Shown here piece after piece: positions 36,251 through 46,400 of a stretch of 64,000 nt of DNA; positions within the stretch are counted from its first letter, which is position 1; each line of letters begins with the position of its first letter. The DNA lies in the NCBI RefSeq assembly GCF_002245535.1, contig NZ_NKCN01000008.1, positions 1-64,000 of the forward strand, given 5' to 3'. The notes under the pieces are model-generated. The model saw only the letters and a program-made list of their open reading frames with translations. It had not been told where the DNA came from and did no database searches. A program made the translations under genes and the position numbers. Source of the DNA: Mycobacterium lehmannii (GTDB lineage Bacteria; Actinomycetota; Actinomycetes; Mycobacteriales; Mycobacteriaceae).

Positions 36251-37333
36251 ATGCTTCGCATCGCGGTCTGGGGGACGGGCAACATGGGGGCGGCGGCCAT
36301 CCGCTCAGCGGCGGCCTTTCCGGGCTTGACACTGGCCGGCGTCATCACCTCATCGCCGGACAAAGCGGGCAAGGACGCCGCCGCGTTCGCCGCACTCGAC
36401 GGGTCGACCGGCGTCACTGCCACCACCGACGTCGACGCGGCGCTCACCGACTGTGATGCCGTGGCCTACATGGCTTCCGGCGACATTAGACCCGACGACG
36501 CCGTCTCAGACATCGAACGCTGCCTGCGGGCGGGCAGGCATGTGGTGACGCCGTCGCTGTACTCGCTCTACGACCCGCGTTCGGCGCCACCTGAATGGGT
36601 CGACCGGCTCACCCGCGCCGCCGAAGAAGGCAACTGCACGCTGCTCGTCAGCGGCGTCGACCCGGGCTGGGGCAACGACGCGCTCGCCGTGATCGCCGCC
36701 GGCCTGTGCACCAGGATCAACAGCATCCACTGCCAGGAGATCTTCGACTACTCCACCTACAACCAGCCGTTCGCGGTGAAGGTGTCGTGTGGTTTCGGGG
36801 GGTCGATGGACGAGACGCCGATGATGTTGCTTCCGTCGATCCCAACGATGGTGTGGGGCGGCAACATTCGGCTGGTGGGCCGCACCCTCGGGATGGAGAT
36901 CGACGAGATCGCCGAGGAGGTCGAACGACGCCCGCTGGAGGAGCCCGTCGATACGGTGATGGGCCGGTTCGAGAAAGGCACCCAGGGCGCGTTCTGGTTG
37001 AAGGTGATCGGCAAGTCGGGCGGACGCGAACGCATCGTCATCGATCACATCACCCGCATCCACTCGTCGTGTGCGCCGGACTGGCCGTATCCCGATGAGG
37101 GCGTCGGCGACCACCGCGTGATCATCGACGGGGATCCACGATTGACCATCACCACGCGCGCCGACGTACCCGGCGGCACCCGCGCCGACGGCGGCAACAC
37201 CACGGCCGCCAATCGGCTGCTCGGCGCGCTTGCCTGGCTCGTCGAACAGAAGCCGGGAATCTACGACGGGCTCGACGCGCCGCTGCAGACGACGTTGCCG
37301 CCCGAGGTGCAGGCACAGCGCTGGGCCCACTGA
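36251..37333 (+). CDS. NAD(P)-dependent dehydrogenase of the DapB/2,4-diaminopentanoate dehydrogenase-like family
   Basis: The 360-residue product has an N-terminal Rossmann domain with VWGTGNMGAAAIR and a C-terminal alpha/beta domain (DPGWGNDALAVIAAGL, IFDYSTYNQPF). It belongs to a group of dihydrodipicolinate reductase-like proteins common in mycobacteria, where it is not the lysine-pathway enzyme. The substrate is unknown. It stands between fadE5 and the pks gene and converges with pks, as I recall for the same locus in M. smegmatis. No link to lipid synthesis has been shown by sequence alone. Confidence 0.75.
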   Translation: MLRIAVWGTGNMGAAAIRSAAAFPGLTLAGVITSSPDKAGKDAAAFAALDGSTGVTATTDVDAALTDCDAVAYMASGDIRPDDAVSDIERCLRAGRHVVTPSLYSLYDPRSAPPEWVDRLTRAAEEGNCTLLVSGVDPGWGNDALAVIAAGLCTRINSIHCQEIFDYSTYNQPFAVKVSCGFGGSMDETPMMLLPSIPTMVWGGNIRLVGRTLGMEIDEIAEEVERRPLEEPVDTVMGRFEKGTQGAFWLKVIGKSGGRERIVIDHITRIHSSCAPDWPYPDEGVGDHRVIIDGDPRLTITTRADVPGGTRADGGNTTAANRLLGALAWLVEQKPGIYDGLDAPLQTTLPPEVQAQRWAH

Positions 37334-37349
37334 CCCGCTCTTACCCTCG

Positions 37350-37406
37350 CGATTTCTGCGCCATGGTCGCAAAAAGTCGCCTGCAGCAGCCTTGCTGCAG
37401 AAATCG
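37350..37406. terminator. Nested inverted repeats between convergent genes
   Basis: CGATTTCTGC at 37350-37359 pairs with GCAGAAATCG at 37397-37406. Within it, CTGCAGCA-GCCT-TGCTGCAG (37381-37400) forms a perfect 8-bp hairpin that shares bases with the outer right arm. The element lies 16 bp after the dehydrogenase stop and just before the pks 3' end, a typical bidirectional terminator position. Confidence 0.5.
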
Positions 37407-37423
37407 GCGACAGATGCGCTCGG

Positions 37424-40400
37424 CTACTGAGGTTCGGACGGCTCCGTCGACTCGGGTTGCGACCCTGGCGGTTCCGCACTCTCGGCATCCGGCAGCTGAC
37501 CGACCAGGTACTCGGCCAGCCCGCCGATGGTCGGATAGTCGAACACCGCGGTCGCGTTGATGGTGAACGCGCCACCGAACTGACTGTGCAACCGGTTGCG
37601 CAGCTCGATCGCCATCAGCGAGTCGGTTCCGAGGTCCAGGAAGCGGCTGGTCGACGCGGGCGGCTGGGCCAACCGCAGGAAGCTCTGCACCTCGCGTTGC
37701 AGAAACTCGGTGACGAACGCCGCGCGTTGCGGCACCGGGATTTCCTGCAACTGGCGCAGTAGCTCGCTGTCGCCGGCGGTTTCACCTTCCGGACGAGGCA
37801 GCACGAGATCCAGGATCGGCGGCCGGGCAGCACCCAACAGCTTCGCCGCCCGCTGCCAGTTGGCCTTGACGACGGTCGCCTGGCCGGTGCCGTTCGCAAT
37901 GACCTCGCTGAGCGCGGCGAGTGCCGCCGACGGGGGCAGCGGCGCCAAACCTTGGGCGTTGAGGTTGGCGCGCACGGCCTCCGACGACGCCATACCGCCC
38001 TCGGCCCACGGTCCGAAGTTGACGGCGGTGGCAGGCAAACCCTCGGCGCGGCGCCGCGCGACCAGACCGTCGAGCAGCGCATTGGCCGTCGCGTAGTTGG
38101 CCTGTCCGGGCGATCCGAAGATGCTGGAGACCGACGAGGAGACGATGAAGAAGTCCAGCTCGTCGGCTCGCGTCAACCGGTCCAGGTGGTAGGCACCGAA
38201 AGCCTTGGGCCGCATCGTCGTCCGGAATCGGTCGACATCCTGCTGGCTCAGCAGGGCATCATCGAGAACCCCCGCCAGGTGCGCCACCCCGGCCAGCGGC
38301 GGCAACTCCGCGCGGATCCGGTCGAGCAGCCCGACGACCTCGGCCTCCTCGCCGACGTCGGCCGCGAAGGTGTAAATGCGGCACTTGTAGCGTTCGGTGA
38401 TCTCGTCGATCACGCGCTGCGCATCGGCGTCGGGTTCGCGACGGCTGGTCAGCACGATGTCGCCGGCCCCGAGTTGCGCCAGGTACGCCGCGGTGTGCAA
38501 CCCGACCGCCCCGAGGCCGCCGGTGATCAGATAACTCCGATCGGGTCTCGGCTGCAGAGGATTCGGGATCTGCAGCACGATCTTGCCGATGTGGCGCGCC
38601 TGCTGCATGCGGCGGAACGCGGTCCTCGCCTCGGTCAACGGATAGAGCTCGGCGGGCAACGGTGTCCACTGCCCGCTGGCCAGCCCACGCGACACCTCGG
38701 TCAGCAGCGTGCGGATGTGCTCGGGCTCCTGGTAGGTGACGGTGTCGAGCGCGACGATCTCGTAGGCGATGTCCGGTCGAACCGCCGCCATCTGTTCATC
38801 GGTCCAGATGTCGCGCTTGGCGATCTCGGCGAAGCGGCCGTTGGGGGCGGTGGCCCGTACCGTCGCTTCGATGAAGCCCTCGTTGGTCAGGCTGTTGAGC
38901 ACCACGTCGACGCCTGCACCTTCGGTGTCAGCCAAGATCTGGTCGGCGAAATCGGTTGTGCGCGAGTCGTAGACGTACTCGACGCCCATCTGTCGCAGCG
39001 TCGCACGCTTGTAGGTGCTGGCTGTCGCGAAGACGACGGCGCCGTGCTGCTGCGCCATCTGGATGGCGGCCAGGCCCACTCCGCCGCTGGCGGCGTGGAT
39101 GAGCACGCGGTCGCCGGGCCGCAGCTTGGCCCAGTCGAATGCGAGCCGCGCCGTGAGCGCCGCGGCGGGGATGGTGGCCGCGGCGACGGGGTCCAGTCCG
39201 TCGGGAACAGCCGCCACCAGCTGGGCCGGGACGTTGAACCGAATGGCGAACGCCCCCTGCATGAAGCCGTAGACGCGTTGGCCCACCTGCAGGCCTGCGA
39301 CGCCGTCGCCCAATTGCGTGATCACACCGGCGAAGTCGCCGCCGATGGGTCCGGGATCGCCGGGGTACAGGCCGAGAACGTTGAGCACGTCGCGGAAGTT
39401 CAGGCCCGCTGCCTCCACGCGGACCTGCACGAAACCCTCGGCTGGTGCCGGTACGTCGGCCTGGACCAGCCGCAGGTTGTCGATGGCGCCGCGCTCGGTC
39501 GGGGCCAGGACGTAATCGCTCGACCGCGGCACCGTGAGGTGACCGCTTCTCGACCATGGCAGCAGGCGGGACGCCAGCAACTTCCCCTGGCGCAGCGCCA
39601 GTTCCGGCTCACCGACGGGCGAGGCCAGCAGACCGGCGACCGCCCGCACAGCTTCGGGTGAGCCGTCGCAGTCGACCAGTGTGCACCGCAGCGCCGGTTC
39701 CTCGTTGATCGCGGTGCGGCCGAAGCCCCACAGCGCCGCCTGTACCGGGTCGACGGGTTCACCCGACTCGGTGGCCACGGCGCGTTCGGTGACGATCCAC
39801 ATTCCACCCGGCAGTTTCGCCTCATCGCGCTGCACGGTGTGCACCCCGTCGAGCAGATCGGCGACGTCGCGCTCGATTCGGGCGGCCGCATCGGCGCTCG
39901 ACTCGTCGGGCGGTGCCGCGGTCGCGCGCCACACCACACCGGAGAATGGAAGTCCGCGCCCGTGCGCGTCGGCCAGCAGTCGGCCCAGCGGTTGCGCATC
40001 GGTCCGCCGGTCGTAGGCGATGCAACCCGGCACCGCCGCGGCCAGTTCGTCGAATCCCGCGACCAGCCACGTGCCTCCGGGGGCTGTCGCGTCGGTGTCC
40101 GGTAGCGGCACCTCATGCCAGCCGAGGGTGTACATCAGCCTGGTGGCATCGCCGCCGAGGCCGCGCAGCAACGCCTCACGAGGCGCACGTTTCACCGTGA
40201 ACTCGCGAATCCCGCCGAGTGGGCGGCCGTCGCGACTGACGAAATCTAGGTCGAACACCTGTGTTTCGCTGTCGAGTTCACCGGTGTGCCAGCGGGCGCG
40301 GCAGTAGAACCGTCGCGGCATCTTCTCGTGCAGCGTCACCTGCCCGTAGCGCAGCGGCAGGAACAGGTCGTTGACGCCCTGTTCGGCCGCGAGCAGCGCT

Positions 40401-43400
40401 GGGAAGGCGGGGAACGCGACGCCGGTGCACAGGTCCATCAGCACCGGGTGCATCGGTTCGCTGCCCAGGTGCTCGGCCAGTTCGTCGCCGACGACGATGT
40501 CGCCGATGGCCTCACCGTCGCCGAGCCACAGCGACTTCAGGGAACCCGACCAGGTCGGCCCCCATGCCAGTTCCATGTCCGCGAAGGTCTCGAACAGGTC
40601 CTGCGGACGCATGCGGTTGCAGCGCTCGATCGCCTCGTCGATCGCGGCTTCGGACGGCGGGTGCTTGCCCGGGCCGCTCGCGACCGTGCCGTCGGCGTTC
40701 AACGACCATTCGGCGTCGCGCTCACCGTACGGCCGGCTGTGGACCTGGAATCGCCACTCGTCACCGCCTTCGCCTGAGCCTTCACCGGGCCGCAACGTCA
40801 GCTGAACCTCGCGAGAAGCCTTCTCGGGCAGGATGATCGGCTCGTAGAAGAAGACGTCGCGGACCTGTGCCGGGGCGCCGACCGCGGTCAGCGTCATCGC
40901 GGCGTACGTCGCGCCGGGCACGACGACGGTGCCGTAGATGACATGGTCGGACAACCACGGCTGCGAGCGCACCGACAACCTGCTCGTGTAGACGGTGTCG
41001 CCCGAGGCGAGATCTTTTGCACTGCCCAAGATTCCAGACGTGGCGGCGCTGCCCGCACCTTCGATCGCGCTGCCTGCTGTCTTGGGCCAGAACCGGCGGC
41101 GCTGGAACGGGTAGGTGGGCAGTTCCAGCCTGCGGCGGGCCCTGGGGTGCAGCGCGGCGAAATCGGGCCGAAGGCCGCCGACGTACGCCGCGGCCAGCGC
41201 GTCGGCGATCTGGCGGCGATCGCCGACGCCCTTGCGCAGCGAGACGATCGGGCGGGGGGCCGCCAGGTGCTCGGGCCACACCTGTACCGCCGCGCCGGTC
41301 AGCACCGGTTGCGGGCCGATCTCCATCAGCACCGAGCAGCCCAGCGCGGCCACGGTGCGTACGCTTTCGGCGAACTGGACCGGCTGGCGCGAGTGTCGCC
41401 GCCAGTACTGCGCGTCGAGGTTGGCGTGGCCCGTGAGCACGGCGCCGGTGCGGTTGCAGACCAGCGGCACCGTCGGCGGGGCGAACCCGAAACGCGCCGC
41501 GTACGACTGGAATTCGTCGAGGACGGGATCCAGCAGCTCGGAGTGGAAGGCGTGGCTGGTCTCCAGCGCGGTGCAGCGGATGCCGTCGTCGGTGAACCGG
41601 TCGACGATCTGCTCCACGTCCTCGCCGGGGCCCGACACCACGGTGTTGGGTCCGTTGTACGCGGCGACTGAAACCCGCGGGAACTCGCCGACCACTTCCT
41701 CGACGTGCTTGGCGTCGGCGAACACCGCGGCCATGCGCCCGCCGTCGGGCAGGCTGCCGAACAACCGGCCGCGCTCGGCGATCAGCCTGGCGCCGTCCTC
41801 GAGGCCGAACACTCCGGCCACGCAGGCCGCCGCGTACTGGCCCACGCTGTGCCCCAGCACCACATCGGGTTCGATGCCCCACGACTGCCACAACCGGGCC
41901 AGTCCCATCTCGACCGCGAAAAGTGCCGGCTGTGCGTATGACGTGTGCCGCAGGACAAGTCCGGTCTCCCGGTCCGCGGCGAACAGGACGTCGAGGAGCG
42001 GACGGGGCAGCATCCCGTCGACCGCTTCCGCGCAGCGTTTCACGGTGTCGGCGAAAACCGGTTCGGACTCGAACAATTCGCGCGCCATCCCCGGGTACTG
42101 GCTGCCCTGTCCGGTGAACAGCCACGCGGTGGTCGGCGAGGCGGTGCATTCACCGCGTACAACCCCCGGTCGGACACGATTCTCGCTCAGGTCGGTAAGG
42201 AGTTCACCGGCGCTCTGCACCGAGTCGACGACCAACGCACCGCGATGCTCGAAGTGCGAACGCCCGACGCCTGCGGTGTAACAGACGTGGGCGACATCGA
42301 CCTTCGGATTTGCGTCGAGCCAATCGCGGTACCGCTGGGCCAGTGCGACCAGCGCGTCGGGCGAGCGGGCGGACAGCGGCAGCACGTTGAGCGACTGTCT
42401 GACATCGGCCGGTTCGACCGCAGCGCCTTCCGACGAATATTCGTCCTCGGTCGCCGACGGCGGCGCCTCCTCGACGATCACATGGGCGTTCGTTCCGGTG
42501 AAGCCGAAAGAGCTCACGCCCGCGCGCCGCGGCCTGCCGTTGGTCTGCCACGGCCTGGCCTCGTCGACGACCTGCACCGGCAGCGAGTCCCACGGGATGT
42601 GCGGAGAAGGGTCTTGGAAGTGCAGGCTCTTCGGGATCGCCTCGTGCTGAAGCGACAACACGACCTTGATCAAGCCCGCCGCTCCCGACGCCGACTCGAG
42701 GTGGCCGATGTTGGTCTTCACCGAGCCCATCAGCAGCGGACGGTCCAGGTCGCGCGAGGCACCGTAAACCGCCGCGGCCGCCTGCACCTCGATCGGATCA
42801 CCCAACGGCGTGCCGGTCCCGTGTGCCTCGAGATAGTCGACGTCCCCGCCGGTCAGTCCCGCACGGGCCAACGCCGAACCGATAAGCCGTTGCTGCGCAC
42901 CCCCGTTGGGCACCGTCAGACCGCTTGAGGCACCGTCCTGGTTGACCGCGCTGCTGGGGATGACCGCACAGATGCGGTCGCCTTCGCGTTCGGCGTCACT
43001 CAGCCTTTTGAGCACGAGGATGCCGCAGCCCTCGCTGCGCACATAACCGTCGGCGGAGGCGTCGAAGGTCTTGCACCGCCCGACGGGGGAGAGCATCCGC
43101 GCGCGAGATGCAGCGATCACGGTGACCGGGCTCAGCAGGACGTTCACCCCGCCGGCCAGTGCCATGTCGCAGTCGCCGGAGCGCAGCGCCTGCACGGCCT
43201 GATGAACGGCGACCAGCGCAGAACTGCATGCGGTGTCGACGGCCACCGCCGGTCCCTCGAGCCCGAGGGCGAAGGCGACGCGGCCGGAGATCGCGTTGAG
43301 CGCATTGCCCGTGATGAAGTACGGCTCGATCTTGTTCACCGACTCCGAGGACAGCAGATGGGCGTACTCGTTGGCGGCAACACCCGCGAAGACACCGGTC

Positions 43401-46400
43401 CGGCTGCCCCGCAGGCTGGCGGGGGCATACCCCGCTCGTTCGAGGCCCTCCCACACCGTTTCGAGCATCAGCCGCTGCTGCGGCTCGATCCAGAGAGCCT
43501 CGCGCGGTGAGATCCCGAAGAACTCGGGGTCGAATCCGTCGATCCCGTCGAGGAATCCGCCGAAGCGTGTGTACGTCTTGCCGGCGGCCTCGGGGTCGGG
43601 GTCGTAGAACTCGTCGATGTCGAACCGGTCCTCGGGGACCTCTCGGATCGCGTCGACCCCGCCGGAAAGCAGCTCCCAGAACGCTTCCGGGTTCGGTGCG
43701 CCGGGGAACCGGCACGACACCGCGACGATCGCGATCGAGTCGTCGGTGCGTGACGGCACGACCGACGCCGGTCTAGGCTCCGGACCGGCCTGTCGGCTCA
43801 AGGCGAGCACGTCACCGAGCAGGTAGTCGGCGGCGTCGGAGATCCGCGGGTGATCCATCACCAGCGTGACCGGAATCTCCTTGCCGACGCCCTGTTCGAG
43901 GCGGCGGCGCAGTTCGACGGCCATCAGCGAGTCCAGGCCCAGGTCGAAGAATCCCGCCTCCTCGCGGACCTCGGCGGCATCGACGCGCGTGACCTCCGCG
44001 ACCGCGTGACGCAGGTAGTCGGTCAGCAGCCGCTTACGCTGCTGCACAGGCGCTTTGGTCAGCCGCTCGACCAGCTCGGTCGTACCCGACGACGGCACCG
44101 CCGGCCCCGCGGCGGGTGCCTCACTCTCCATCTCCGCGAGGAACCCGCGACGGCCGGCCTGCTGGTAGAGCGGCAGGAAACGGCCCCAGTCGATCCTGGC
44201 CACGACTCCCTGCGCCGAGGACGCCCCCACCACATCGGCCATGCCCGCCAGCGCCTCGGCAGGCGAAAGTGTGCGCACCCCACGCTGTTCCAGGCGCGCA
44301 CGCGATTCCGCGTCGGCCATTCCCGCCGACCACGGGCCGAAGTTCACGCTGAACCCCGGGACACCCTGCTCGCGCAGCCGCCACGCCAGCCCGTCGAGGA
44401 ACGCGTTGGCCGCGCCGTAGGCGGTCTGACCGAACCCGCCCCACACCGAGGCAATGGAGGAGGTGGTGATGAAGAAGTCAAGGCGCAGATCGACCGCTGC
44501 CTCACTCAGATACCAGGCGCCCCAGACCTTCCCAGCGAAGACGCGGTCGATCTCGGCATCGTCGAGGTCGGCCAGTGGCGTGGTGGCGATCTCACCTGCG
44601 GCGTGCACGATGCCCGCCAACGGCGGTAGTTCGGCGTCCAGGGTGGCCAACAGGCGTGCCACATCGTGCGCGTCGGCGACATCGGCGGCGATGACGCGGA
44701 CATCGGCATCGTGTCGTGCGGCCAGTGTGTCGACGGTGTGCTGCGTGGCGTCGTCGGGTGTGCGGCGGCTGGTCAGCACCAGGTGCTTGGCGCCCTGCCC
44801 GGCGAGGTACGCGGCGACCTCCAGCCCGATCGCGCCCAGGCCGCCCGAGACGAGATACGTTGCATCAGAACGGATATGCGAAAACGCACCGCGTGCCGCG
44901 CATCGAGCCAGTCGCGGTACGTAGACCCCTGATTCGCGGATGGCAAGCTGATCGTCCCTGGCGCCGGAACCGGCGGACGCGGCGATGCGTTCCAGCAGCG
45001 TTGACCATTCGGCGGCCGTGCCTTCCGCCAGGTCGACCAAGCCGCCCCACACCTGCGGCAATTCCAGCGACGCGGCGCGTCCGAAGCCCCACAAACATGT
45101 CTGTTCGGGAGCCACCGTGTCGGCTTCGGCGACTCGTTGCGCCCCGCGGGTGACGATCCAGACCGACGGCCGCGGTTCAGCGACGGCCGCGGCGCGGAGG
45201 AGTCGCCGTGTCCCGCCGAGCACGCGGTGCTGTATGCGCAGCAGCGACCTCATGGACGGCGCCTTCGGCGAGCCCAGTGCGGCTATGTGCACGATGCGCA
45301 GCGCCGCGGCGTCGCGACTCGCGGCGCGCACCGTACCCGCGAATTCCGTCTCGTCGGCGTCGATCGTCGGCAGGCCGACGATCTGATGGCTCTCGCCGCG
45401 GCTCGTGAGGGCATCGACCAGCGGGCGGGCGGCGGCCGCGTCGTCGGTGACGACGATCCACGCGCACTCCTGGCGCTCGGAAGCCGACGGCGCAGCCGCT
45501 TGCTCCCAACGGATCTCGTAACGGTCTTCTGTGGGTTGGCCCACCGTGCGTTCCGGTGCCGCAGCCGGTCGTTCGTTCTTGTGGTGCCGGGCGACGGGTT
45601 GCCGGTCGTCTCGGAACCAGTACTCGCGGTGCTCGAAGGGATAGGTCGGCAGGTCGACCTTGCGCGCGTTCGGTTGCCGAAGCGCATCGAAGTCGGGCAG
45701 GTGGCCCGAGACGTAGGCGTCGGCGAGTGCTTCGGTGATCTGCCGCTGGTCGGCGGTGTTGGGCCGCAGCGACGCGATCACCCTCGGTGCGGTGGCGGCG
45801 TGGGGCCATGCCGCCAGAGCGGCGGCGGTGAGCACGGGCCGCGGTCCGATCTCGAGCAGCATCTTGCAGTTCAGCTCGGCGAGCGTGCGCACGCTCTTGG
45901 CGAACTCGACCGGTTGGCGTGCGTGCCTGCGCCAGTAGGCGCCGTCGAGCTGGACGCTCCTGCCGAGCGCGGCACCGGTCCGGTTGTCGATCAGGATCCG
46001 TTGCGGGGCAGCGAAAGTGAACCGCTGCGCATATGACTCGAACTCGTCGAGAATCGGATCCAGCAGCGCCGAGTGGAATGCATGGCTGGTGTCGAGCCAA
46101 TCGCACCGGACCCCGTCGGTCGTCAGGCGGGCGACGGCTGATTCCAGGTCCGCTGCGGGCCCCGAGAGCACGGTGTTGGCGCCGTTGAAGGCCGCCACCG
46201 ACAGGGCGGGGAAGTCGTCGGTCAGCTTCTCGACCCGCTCGGCCGCGGCGAACACCGCGACCATTCGGCCGCCCTCGGGCAGGCTGCCGAAGAGCCGTCC
46301 GCGTTCGGCCATCAGCCGCGCGCCGTCCTCGAGGCTGAACACACCCGCGACGCAGGCCGCCGCATACTGGCCGACGCTGTGGCCCAGCACGACGTCGGGC